A DNA stretch of 38,809 nucleotides from a virus: IMG/VR virus record IMGVR_UViG_3300022657_000051, positions 1 through 38,809 of that record. One strand, given 5' to 3'. The notes under the pieces were generated by a model. It saw only the letters and a program-made list of their open reading frames with translations. It made no database searches and was not told the DNA's origin. Below, piece after piece: positions 1-6,792 of this stretch. The position numbers and the translations under genes were made by a program. How positions within the stretch are numbered: the stretch's first letter is position 1; each line of letters begins with the position of its first letter.

Positions 1-465
1 TCATGCCGCACCTCCGTCCAGAGACAGTAGGTTGTGCTGCTTGATCAAGCCAATGACCTTGTCCGCATAAGCCGGGTCGGTGGCATAGCCTGCCTGCGCC
101 AGCGTCTTGGCAAACGCCTGGGCAGTGGTGCAAGCAAAGCAGGCCTTGTAGCGGGGGTTGCGCTTGAGGAACGTGGCGTGATCGTCGATGCTGGCCTGCC
201 AACTCGGATACTTGCGCCAAAGGGCTGGCACCACCACCCACTGCCCCTTGATGAACTCCTTGGTGTTCAGGGTCAGGGTCTGACCGCGCCAGAGGCTATC
301 AGCTTTGATGCCGAAGAGGTTGTTGCCGTTCCTCGCAAGGCCAGATTCTCCCCAGGCAGATTCAAGCGCGGCCTGCGCGATCGTGATGCTGGCAGGAACA
401 CCCGTGGCTTTGAATGACGCGACTGCGGCCGTGGTGAGCCGCATGATGAATTCACTGGGATTCAC
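1..465 (-). CDS. Endolysin, GH73 glucosaminidase (FlgJ-like)
   Basis: Predicted peptidoglycan hydrolase that cleaves the glycan strand at the end of the lytic cycle. The 154-aa protein is a single glucosaminidase domain. It carries the family pattern ALESAWGES (residues 34-41), whose first Glu (E35) corresponds to the catalytic Glu of FlgJ/GH73, followed by NNLFGIKA and, near the C-terminus, the AGYATDPAYADK segment typical of the fold. There is no signal peptide, so export would rely on the neighbouring holin. The start codon overlaps the holin stop in an ATGA junction, so the two are translationally coupled. No Rz/Rz1 pair is visible. The fold assignment is confident; the exact bond cleaved is a family inference. 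Confidence 0.88.
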   Translation of the reverse strand: MNPSEFIMRLTTAAVASFKATGVPASITIAQAALESAWGESGLARNGNNLFGIKADSLWRGQTLTLNTKEFIKGQWVVVPALWRKYPSWQASIDDHATFLKRNPRYKACFACTTAQAFAKTLAQAGYATDPAYADKVIGLIKQHNLLSLDGGAA

Positions 466-845
466 AGCATCCCCTTCACTTCCTTGGCCACCTCGTCGAT
501 CGAGTCATCCCGACGCTTGTCGATGAACGCAAAGGTCCAACGCACCATTGCCCACCCTGGCAGGCCACACGCAAAGATCAACCCACCCAAGGCACACAGC
601 CCCATGGTTGAGAACGCCCAGTGGTGCAGTCCAAAGTGCTCGACGGTCATGGCGCCACCGCCGATGCTGGACACCACGGTGCTGATCAGCCCAACGGCCC
701 ATTCCCGTTTATTTCGTGGCGGTGTCATGAGCATGACCACTACGGCGGCCAGTGTGGCCCCACTGGCTACTGCCGCTGCGGTGCCTCCAAAGGCTTTATA
801 AGCGACGGCCGCACTTGCCACACCAGAGCTTGTCGGTTCGGGCAT
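462..845 (-). CDS. Putative holin
   Basis: This 127-aa protein has two or three hydrophobic segments (about residues 15-40, 52-70 and 78-105 from the chosen ATG). It ends in a charged tail rich in K, R, D and E, the architecture of small phage holins. Its position directly before the endolysin with a 4-nt overlap supports the call. The ATG at 845 is chosen because GGAG lies six bases upstream; a TTG at 857 in the same frame would swallow that site. I do not recognise a specific holin family, so the function rests on topology and context. Confidence 0.65.
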   Translation of the reverse strand: MPEPTSSGVASAAVAYKAFGGTAAAVASGATLAAVVVMLMTPPRNKREWAVGLISTVVSSIGGGAMTVEHFGLHHWAFSTMGLCALGGLIFACGLPGWAMVRWTFAFIDKRRDDSIDEVAKEVKGML

Positions 846-860
846 ACGAGTCTCCAAAGT

Positions 861-890
861 AAAAAACCCGCGTGACCAAAGCCAGGCGAG
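861..890 (-). terminator. Possible intrinsic terminator before the holin
   Basis: On the minus strand CTCGC pairs with GCGGG (one G-T pair) around a long loop and is followed directly by six T. It lies between the radical SAM gene and the holin. The stem is short, so this is a weak candidate. If real, the lysis genes need read-through or antitermination. Confidence 0.4.
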
Positions 891-929
891 TAGGTGTTGA
901 AATGGATAGTCAAAGAAGAGTAGCTGGAC

Positions 930-2291
930 TCAGGCTGTAAAAGCTCGGTCGTAGCTCAAGATCGGAATCACGCGCTTGGTGGCCACTTCAGGAACCCCAC
1001 GTACTTCTCCGAAGATGTCTTTTCGGTCATTACGAAAATCGCCATCGATATAAAAAGGAATGCAGCCGGTCAGGTATTCAATAGCAGCGGCCAGAAACGG
1101 CAAGTTGTCCGAGTAGGCGACGTCGCAGCTAGCGTCCCAAAACTTGCCTTCTAGGAACATGCAGGAGCCCTTGCACAGTTGCAGCACCGGGCAGCTCGCA
1201 CAGTCTTTGCGCTTACTCCAATGAGTGGAGGTGCGCATCTTTACAGCCTGTAGGTTTGACAAACGGCCGATGCCGTGCGGCTGGCCATTTGGTGCGGTTG
1301 CGGTGGCGCTCACGTTCTGACAAGTCAAAACGTTACCATGCAAGTCCACTGCGATGTTGTCGGCCTTATCCATTCCACACTTCTGGCCAAGAGCAGATGC
1401 AGGGCGCACAGTGCGAATCGACTGCACGAAGTCCATGATCTTTTGCTGCCCGATGCTGAAGCTCGCAACTGTGCCCAGGCGCAGCTCCTTGTAGGCCATG
1501 GCGCGGAAGCCAATGTGATCGGCAGGCGTCTGTAATATCGAGGCAAGGCCGCCGTCGTCATATGGATCAATGAATGAGCCCTCGCCAATGCGGACATCCT
1601 GGCCAAAGCGTTCTTGCAGCCATACCTGGACGTGTGCGCGGCTGCGGTTATCAGCGTGCAGCATGGCATTGACGCTGATGCGGCCTTGTGGATGCAGGCG
1701 GGCATACAGGTCCATGATGGCCGCGCGCTTTTCGGGATCGTCGAGTGGGTCCGCGCCGCGTGCGTGATAGCCAGGGCCGTCGTGCGACAGGCCGACACCA
1801 AACCCCATGCGGTCCAGCCATTCGTTCTTCTCAGTGTCCAGAAGGCTACCGTTGGTGATGATGCTGAAGTTGGCTTGTGGGTAGAGCTGGCGCAAGCGCT
1901 CGGCCAAGGGCTTAAGCGTCTTCCAGTACACGAACGGTTCGCCACCCCAGAACTCGATGCGCTCCGGCGGCTCGATCATGGCGTCCATGAGTTGAGCGAC
2001 AAATGGCTCGATGTCGTCCGGGTTGCTGGACTCAGCGTGTGGCACAAAGCGCTGGCTGCAATAGCTGCACTCGTAGTTGCACGAGAGGCCCAGGCTGACC
2101 TTGAGCGTGCGGATGCTGCCCTTTCGACCAGGCTGATCGACGGACACTGCCGCCGCATCACGGTAGGAGCTGGGCTTGGCTTGCACCACAGGCTTGCCGT
2201 CATCCCAGTTCAGGGCAGAAGTTTGATTGTCGTAGTGCAGACGGACTTTCTGGCCGTCCTGGCGGAGTGCGTAGATAGTGAAGGCGGTCAT
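930..2291 (-). CDS. Radical SAM/SPASM domain maturase
   Basis: A 453-aa radical S-adenosylmethionine enzyme. The SAM-cluster motif CNYECSYC (C71, C75, C78; CX3CX2C) is followed by GGEPF at 116-120 and ITNGSLLD at 145-152, as expected of the partial TIM barrel. The C-terminal part holds a full SPASM signature: C305, a 13-residue gap, GX4C ending at C324, then C364-X2-C367-X5-C373-X3-C377 and a final C389. Such enzymes mostly modify ribosomal peptides or proteins (PqqE, AlbA, anSME and relatives). The start at 2291 is chosen because the upstream oxygenase stop overlaps it as TGATG; the longer frame to 2402 would run into the oxygenase gene. It sits last in the fibre, 307-aa, oxygenase operon, so the likely substrate is a neighbouring virion protein. 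No sulfatase is nearby, so an anSME role is unlikely. Family confident; substrate inferred. Confidence 0.9.
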   Translation of the reverse strand: MTAFTIYALRQDGQKVRLHYDNQTSALNWDDGKPVVQAKPSSYRDAAAVSVDQPGRKGSIRTLKVSLGLSCNYECSYCSQRFVPHAESSNPDDIEPFVAQLMDAMIEPPERIEFWGGEPFVYWKTLKPLAERLRQLYPQANFSIITNGSLLDTEKNEWLDRMGFGVGLSHDGPGYHARGADPLDDPEKRAAIMDLYARLHPQGRISVNAMLHADNRSRAHVQVWLQERFGQDVRIGEGSFIDPYDDGGLASILQTPADHIGFRAMAYKELRLGTVASFSIGQQKIMDFVQSIRTVRPASALGQKCGMDKADNIAVDLHGNVLTCQNVSATATAPNGQPHGIGRLSNLQAVKMRTSTHWSKRKDCASCPVLQLCKGSCMFLEGKFWDASCDVAYSDNLPFLAAAIEYLTGCIPFYIDGDFRNDRKDIFGEVRGVPEVATKRVIPILSYDRAFTA

Positions 2292-2977
2292 CAGAACCTC
2301 ATTTCTTTGTGAAGCTCGATATAGCTGTGGCTGACGATTTGAAGGTTCGCAACGATGCAGACGCGCGTGCCTTCGCCACGGTAGGGATTTGTTTCGTGCC
2401 AAACATAAGCTGGGTGAATGATGGTTTTACCGGTGTAAGGCGGGATCGAGACCACCTTCTCCCAGTACGGGTAGTTCACTGCGCCACGAGGGTCTTGCAG
2501 CAACAGGGCGTGCGTGCCGTGGCGGTACGACTTGCCAAGCTCGGGGTCGTTGTGGTCCGGGATGTCCAGGTAATGAATCAGGACGTGATCCACGGACTGG
2601 TGATAGTGCGGAAAGGTGCGTCCGCCTGATGTCTGCACATTGCCAAAGCACCGCCCTGCGATCGTCAGCTCATCGGCCTGCTCGATGTTGAGCGCGAGGC
2701 GCAGGTAGTCCCGATACGCATTGCACACGATCTGCTCAAACGCGACGATGGCGTTTTTCTCGGGATGCTTGTGCGCCTCGGCGAACAGGTTGTAGTGGGT
2801 CGACGCGTAGAACTGCTTGGACTGCATGAACTTGAAGAAGTCCGGCGAGTTTTCGGCGAGCTTTTCGCGGTCCTCCTCCTTGCGCAGCAAGACGGAAATG
2901 AGCTGCTGGCGCATTTCCTTGGGCAGGTCAAGATCGAACTCCGCGATGGGAGTAACCCAGTGGTTGGTGATCTTCAT
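2291..2977 (-). CDS. 2-oxoglutarate/Fe(II)-dependent oxygenase
   Basis: A 228-aa protein with the pattern of the putative 2OG-Fe(II) oxygenases of the PF13759 type. It shows a proximal histidine pair in FPHYHQS (H124, H126), a beta strand HVLIHYLDIP, an LLLQDPRG segment near 158-165, and a distal motif HPAYVWHETNPYRGEGTRV. There H194 is the likely third-position iron ligand and R205 the likely 2OG-binding arginine. I cannot fix the acidic ligand (D130 is a candidate). Known relatives hydroxylate amino-acid side chains or small molecules. The ATG overlaps the stop of the preceding gene (ATGA) and its own stop overlaps the radical SAM start (TGATG), so the two enzymes should be made in step. 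Action on the fibre tail, for example Asn hydroxylation, is inference. Confidence 0.8.
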   Translation of the reverse strand: MKITNHWVTPIAEFDLDLPKEMRQQLISVLLRKEEDREKLAENSPDFFKFMQSKQFYASTHYNLFAEAHKHPEKNAIVAFEQIVCNAYRDYLRLALNIEQADELTIAGRCFGNVQTSGGRTFPHYHQSVDHVLIHYLDIPDHNDPELGKSYRHGTHALLLQDPRGAVNYPYWEKVVSIPPYTGKTIIHPAYVWHETNPYRGEGTRVCIVANLQIVSHSYIELHKEMRF

Positions 2978-3897
2978 GCGACCACCTCAAAGGGCACGTC
3001 TAACATGCCGCTGAAGTTGCGCAAGCCGACCTTCACCTTGAAGGCGTCACCAGCCTGGAGGCCAAGCGCGCCCACCTTGAACGTGGCCAAACCGCCAACG
3101 GTCTGCACTCGCTTCATCGGAAGATAGCCGCCGGTCTCTTCCAAGTACAAGTTGGTGTCCTTGCCTTCATCGCTTGCAAGGCGGACCGTCACTTCGGCGT
3201 ATCTGTTGGATGCAACCTGACCGCCACCACTGACCAGTTCCACGGCCGGAAACGCCTGATCTAAGTCGGACAGGTAGTTGTAGTCGCTCGCCTCAACAAA
3301 GCCATCGATGTTGCTTTTGTACCCCAGGGAAAGGTTGTATTTGAGGGTCATGCTGCACTGAGTCAGCGGTGTGCTCGCAAAGGGTTGGTAGATGAAAAGA
3401 TTGCTGGGTGTCCCCAGGTTTCTGACCGAGCGCATCGGGTGCATCTTGGTGGACGTTTCAAAAGCAATCGCGTTATAAAACGGGCGTAGGTTGCCTTCAT
3501 AGTCCACGCCGCACACCCAGACCGTAGCGTCGGATTTTTCTCCGCTACGGATGGACGGATCATCCAGGTCCAGCAAAGAATATGAAGCTGCCTTAAAGTA
3601 ACGCCCTGCCAAATTTGGTGCAAGTGATTCACCCCTAATCAAAGGCTTTCCCAATTGCACATAGGGAAGTCGGTCGTGGTACACCCCAGTCACCTTGGGC
3701 GGTAATTGACCTGGCACGAAATGCCCTTCAAAGCGCAGTGACCGGATGCTTTCGGATTGATCGTCACCCGGATCAGCATCGGCCTCAAAGATGTGCTTCT
3801 CAATTTCTGTGTAGGCGGTCAGGCAGACAATCCGTTCGGTGACCACCAGGTCCAGGAAAACTGGATATGACATGCTGGATACAGCTTTGCGGAACAT
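2974..3897 (-). CDS. Unknown tail-operon protein, probable virion component
   Basis: I do not recognise this 307-aa protein. It is rich in short beta-type segments. The last 90 residues (from about 215) look like an Ig-like or small beta-sandwich domain with alternating hydrophobic pattern and a final LDVPFEVVA strand, as is common in tail-tip proteins. The start at 3897 is well supported: AGGAGG lies five bases upstream and its first base is inside the fibre stop codon, so translation is coupled to the fibre. The next ATG in frame (residue 9) lacks such a site. It could be a fibre-associated structural protein, an adaptor presenting the fibre tail to the two downstream enzymes, or a second substrate. 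No catalytic motif is visible. Confidence 0.7.
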   Translation of the reverse strand: MFRKAVSSMSYPVFLDLVVTERIVCLTAYTEIEKHIFEADADPGDDQSESIRSLRFEGHFVPGQLPPKVTGVYHDRLPYVQLGKPLIRGESLAPNLAGRYFKAASYSLLDLDDPSIRSGEKSDATVWVCGVDYEGNLRPFYNAIAFETSTKMHPMRSVRNLGTPSNLFIYQPFASTPLTQCSMTLKYNLSLGYKSNIDGFVEASDYNYLSDLDQAFPAVELVSGGGQVASNRYAEVTVRLASDEGKDTNLYLEETGGYLPMKRVQTVGGLATFKVGALGLQAGDAFKVKVGLRNFSGMLDVPFEVVA

Positions 3898-3906
3898 TGG
3901 TGCCTC

Positions 3907-4887
3907 CTAGCAATTGCACTGACAGTTGCAGTTGCAGTTTGTGTAATACCGAACCATTCGATGAGAAATCTGGCCACCGTTGTCCATGAGTTCGTGGTTG
4001 ATGAGGTAATGCGGACCACTGCCATAACAGTTGATGACGTTTTCTTCACCCAATTGAAAGGCCGTGGGGCTTCCCGAGGTCACCTTGGAGCTGATCGGGC
4101 GAACACAGTTGCCAACGGATGAAAAGAAGTAGTCGTGCAACCAGCCGTAGTTGGCAGTCCACAAGGAGCCGCCGTTGTTCATGTACATGTCCCAGTTACC
4201 GTCGGTCTTTAAAAATCCCATTAGGTTGCTGTTGACGTGCAGGTAACGGGTGCTGCCCTGGTCTGTGTCGTAAAAGTCGATCGTGGGGGATGTGCTTTGC
4301 ACGGTCTGACTGGGCAGCGTCAGGCGCCCGCTCATGCTGTCGCCTGTGCGGGCCACGCGTCCTGACAAATCGATGCTGACGGTGGCATTGCCATTGGCAT
4401 CTGGTCCGCCGCCATTGACCGAACGCACGAATGCTGTTGAGTCATAACCGTCCAGCCGATCGGAATCCGTTGCCTTGGCGCTGATCCCCAAGTAGGCCGA
4501 GTTGTGGTTATGCGATGCCGAAGCGAATGCACTTGCTTGCTGGCCATCGAGCAAGTCTGCATCAAGTCCAGACCCTGAGCCATCCACTGTGAGTAGCTTG
4601 GCCAGAACGTCCGCAGCGGTGTACGCAGCGGCATTGAGCTTGGCCGCAAACTGGGCATCGATCCCACTAGCCAGGTCCATGATGAAGCGCCAGTTATCGG
4701 GATTGGTGCCGATCAGCTGGTAGAGCTTGAGCTGGTCTGTGCGGTAGCACAGCATGCCCACTTGCTGGTTGGTCGTCGGAAACGTGGTACCGCTATTGCA
4801 GGAGATCGCCGTCTTGTCGTTGTTCAGGATCTCAATTAGTGAGTCAGACAACGTGCGCGACGATGGGATGTCGGTGAAGTTTTGCAT
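3907..4887 (-). CDS. Tail fibre-like protein with Cys-Asn C-terminal tail
   Basis: A 326-aa receptor-binding or tail-fibre protein. It has the DxLDGxxxxxF repeats common in fibres (LDADLLDGQQASAF at 108-121 and DSDRLDGYDSTAF at 141-153), a TGDSMSGRLTLP motif at 181-192, and a C-terminal region with GWLHDYF and YLINHEL. The last ten residues alternate Asn or Gln with Cys (C318, C320, C322, C324, C326), and Cys is the final residue. Four further cysteines lie at C30, C47, C261 and C287. Fibres of this type are trimers, so the tip would present 15 closely spaced thiols. AAGG upstream of the ATG at 4887 gives a reasonable ribosome site. The repeats support the fibre call; the role of the Cys tail is discussed as a finding. 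Confidence 0.82.
   Translation of the reverse strand: MQNFTDIPSSRTLSDSLIEILNNDKTAISCNSGTTFPTTNQQVGMLCYRTDQLKLYQLIGTNPDNWRFIMDLASGIDAQFAAKLNAAAYTAADVLAKLLTVDGSGSGLDADLLDGQQASAFASASHNHNSAYLGISAKATDSDRLDGYDSTAFVRSVNGGGPDANGNATVSIDLSGRVARTGDSMSGRLTLPSQTVQSTSPTIDFYDTDQGSTRYLHVNSNLMGFLKTDGNWDMYMNNGGSLWTANYGWLHDYFFSSVGNCVRPISSKVTSGSPTAFQLGEENVINCYGSGPHYLINHELMDNGGQISHRMVRYYTNCNCNCQCNC
3910..3939 (-). other. (Asn/Gln-Cys)x5 C-terminal tail codons
   Basis: The last ten sense codons of the fibre gene read Asn-Cys three times, then Gln-Cys and Asn-Cys, and are followed at once by TAG. Both Cys codons and both Asn codons are used, so this is not just a perfect DNA repeat. The stop codon overlaps the AGGAGG site of the next gene. 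It is a candidate peptide substrate or a metal/disulfide tip; see findings. Confidence 0.85.
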
Positions 4888-4901
4888 GATTAACCTTTAT
4901 G

Positions 4902-6254
4902 TCAGTACCCCTGAGCAATCCAGGTGAATGAGCCGGTCACTCGGGTGCCGGAACTGTTTTCGAGGGCGGCAGTGAAGCCGATCGTGGTGACTGTGCCGAG
5001 CAGCCGAGGGATGGCCACGGTGGTGCCTCCCTTGTGGGTCATGGTCACCTCCGGCGCGACCCTAAAGCTGCGCGAGAAGTAAATCGAGGCTCCGGCCGCT
5101 GGATCGGTGATCTGGGCAGTACCTCGGTCGAAGATGTCAGGCACGTCAACCGTCACCCGCAATCCGTCAATGAATGCTCGGTCAGAGTTGCGTGAATTCA
5201 GAATGGCTCGGAAAAGCGCGCGACGGTAGGTGTAGTCGCCTTGGATGAAATCCCGGAAGTCGGTGTACCCGGGCGGGTGACCGGCCTCGACGATGGCAAC
5301 GAAGTCCTGTTCGGTGATCTCGCTGCTGCCAACGATCATGTCGCTGATCACGCCGTTGGCATGCCTGCGGTACTGCTCGGCAAGCGCCAAGGACTCCTGC
5401 GCGGTCAGTCTGATTGCTTTACGCAGCGCATCCGATACCGCAAAGCCCTCGGTCAGATTTCGGCGGTAGGCTACTGTTCGACCCAGTGCTTCGCCCAGGG
5501 CGACAGCCTCGGCCACTCGCTTGACCGTCTGCCGCGCAGCCTTGTCGATCGCACCAAATGCCTCCGAGAAAGGTTTCCGGAACTGCTTGGCTCCCAAGTC
5601 GCTCACGCCCAGGCCTTCGCTGATCCGCAAGATGAATGCGATCAGATCGGTATAGGTCTCCGCAAACGCGACCGCCTCTGAGATGCGCTTGGTCATCTGC
5701 CGATCCAAGTCGTCACCTAGCCCGAAGGCTTCGAATGCGTTCTTGGTCACCCCCCGTTGAGGCGTCTCCGACATCGGCAGGCTTTCGGCCAGGCGCTTAA
5801 CACTTCCCTGGCGAATCACATCAACCCAAGCCAGGCTCTCGGCAGTGGTCTTTGTCAGCACTCGGTTTAGGTAGTCGGAGGCTTGGAAGGACTCCCGTAC
5901 CTCCTTGCGACTGGCTTTACCGACAGCCTCGCCGAAGGACATCGTTTCCACCCAACGAAGTACATAGGCGATCAGGTCTGAATAGGTTTCCCCAAACCCG
6001 ACAGCTTCTGATTCGCGCAGGGTCAATTGCTTGGCCAGCTTTTCTGCAATCGCCAGCGTCTCATTCGATCGCTTGGTCCACTGCCTGCCGGTGGCCTCAA
6101 CGAAGGCCAGCGTCACAGCAACAGCGACGTTGTAGACAGCCGGATAGGCTGTGGTCCAGTTCTTTCCGGCGCTGGCGCTCGACCATGTAAAGCCAGCCGA
6201 TGCCCATGTGTACCTTGCACCCTGGGTCTCGCTGACCGTCACCGTGTCGGGCAT
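4902..6254 (-). CDS. Repeat-rich tail protein with H-type lectin-like end
   Basis: A 450-aa minor tail or fibre-shaft protein. Residues about 44-300 consist of some 13-14 degenerate repeats of about 18 residues with the theme (A/S)E(A/S)(V/L)A(F/L)(A/G)E followed by a basic stretch. Two longer blocks (ETYSDLIAYVLR at 89-100 and ETYTDLIAFILR at 199-210) are nearly identical. The last 80 residues (FSRSFRVAPEVTMTHKGG and onward to FTWIAQGY) resemble the H-type lectin-like ends of siphophage tail-tip proteins, which may bind glycans. The N-terminal 35 residues include repeated short Trp/Ala/Ser segments. It sits between a small tail protein and the fibre. The start has only a weak ribosome site, but the gap to the upstream stop is just five bases. 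Confidence 0.72.
   Translation of the reverse strand: MPDTVTVSETQGARYTWASAGFTWSSASAGKNWTTAYPAVYNVAVAVTLAFVEATGRQWTKRSNETLAIAEKLAKQLTLRESEAVGFGETYSDLIAYVLRWVETMSFGEAVGKASRKEVRESFQASDYLNRVLTKTTAESLAWVDVIRQGSVKRLAESLPMSETPQRGVTKNAFEAFGLGDDLDRQMTKRISEAVAFAETYTDLIAFILRISEGLGVSDLGAKQFRKPFSEAFGAIDKAARQTVKRVAEAVALGEALGRTVAYRRNLTEGFAVSDALRKAIRLTAQESLALAEQYRRHANGVISDMIVGSSEITEQDFVAIVEAGHPPGYTDFRDFIQGDYTYRRALFRAILNSRNSDRAFIDGLRVTVDVPDIFDRGTAQITDPAAGASIYFSRSFRVAPEVTMTHKGGTTVAIPRLLGTVTTIGFTAALENSSGTRVTGSFTWIAQGY
5355..6125 (-). repeat. Tandem ~18-residue protein repeats
   Basis: This is the coding stretch for the degenerate 18-aa repeats of the tail protein (about 13-14 copies). The repeats are visible at protein level, with the SEAVAFAE / AEAVALGE / QESLALAE type core. 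At DNA level they are diverged apart from two similar blocks that encode ETY(S/T)DLIA(Y/F). Confidence 0.7.
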
Positions 6255-6259
6255 TTCGA

Positions 6260-6706
6260 TCAGCTCATCGTGAAGGTGAAGACCGCGGTCAGGCTGTCAT
6301 CTGCGCCCTTGTTGACCACTGGAAACACCACCCGGTCGAGCATGATGCCCCCGGTCGCTGCGTTGAATACCCCGGCTTCGGTCAGAGCGCCGGTGCTGTC
6401 GCCCGCCAAGAAGTCCGCGCTGAAGGTGAAGGTCTTGGTGCCTGCCGTGTGCGCGTAGGTCGCGGCATTTCGGTCAATTTCGGTCACCAGCGCCGACTGG
6501 GTGGCCGCCGCCGCAGTCGTTCCGGTGCCCAGCGCAATAAAGCCCATCACGGCGGGTCGGCTGGCGGCTTTGCCAATGGCGTCAGCAATGAAGTCAAAGC
6601 CAACGTTGACGATGATGTTGTCTTTGTGGACCGTCTCGACCTCACCGCTTGCACGGCGAAGGATCAGGGTCATAGCACCGTGAAGCTGCATCGATTCGTC
6701 GATCAT
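6260..6706 (-). CDS. Conserved minor tail-associated protein
   Basis: A 148-aa protein of unknown exact role, placed directly after the tail-tip gene TipJ. It contains a hydrophobic/Gly pattern VMGFIALGTGTTAAAATQSAL (about residues 53-73) and TEAGVFNAATGGIMLDRVVFP near 109-129, which I associate with small tail/baseplate-associated structural proteins of siphophages. It has no enzyme motif. GAGGA lies six bases before the ATG. The product is probably a virion component attached to the fibre region; the family is not named with confidence. Confidence 0.6.
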   Translation of the reverse strand: MIDESMQLHGAMTLILRRASGEVETVHKDNIIVNVGFDFIADAIGKAASRPAVMGFIALGTGTTAAAATQSALVTEIDRNAATYAHTAGTKTFTFSADFLAGDSTGALTEAGVFNAATGGIMLDRVVFPVVNKGADDSLTAVFTFTMS

Positions 6707-6721
6707 GAAAAGTCCTCGTTA

Positions 6722-6762
6722 AATGGAAAAGAAATGGCGCTGCCTCTTTCGAGAGCAGCGCC
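6722..6762 (-). terminator. Hairpin/terminator after TipJ
   Basis: An 8-bp perfect stem, GGCGCTGC/GCAGCGCC (6736-6743 with 6755-6762), is followed on the minus strand by a T-rich ATTTCTTTT. It stands in the gap between TipJ and the accessory tail genes and could split the late transcript so that the fibre-modification operon is expressed at a different level. Confidence 0.5.
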
Positions 6763-6792
6763 ACGGTTGGGAATGGGTTGAAAAACTGGGGG

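Noticed and set aside
34-417. 127-aa plus-strand ORF
   Set aside because: Shadow of the GH73 endolysin on the other strand, no ribosome site or domain.
930-2291. Sulfatase-maturating enzyme (anSME) role
   Set aside because: No sulfatase or CxPxR/SxPxR target motif is nearby; the Cys-rich fibre is a better candidate substrate.
930-2402. Longer radical SAM start at 2402
   Set aside because: The extra 37 residues are in the oxygenase coding region and look like its shadow; the TGATG junction at 2291 is typical.
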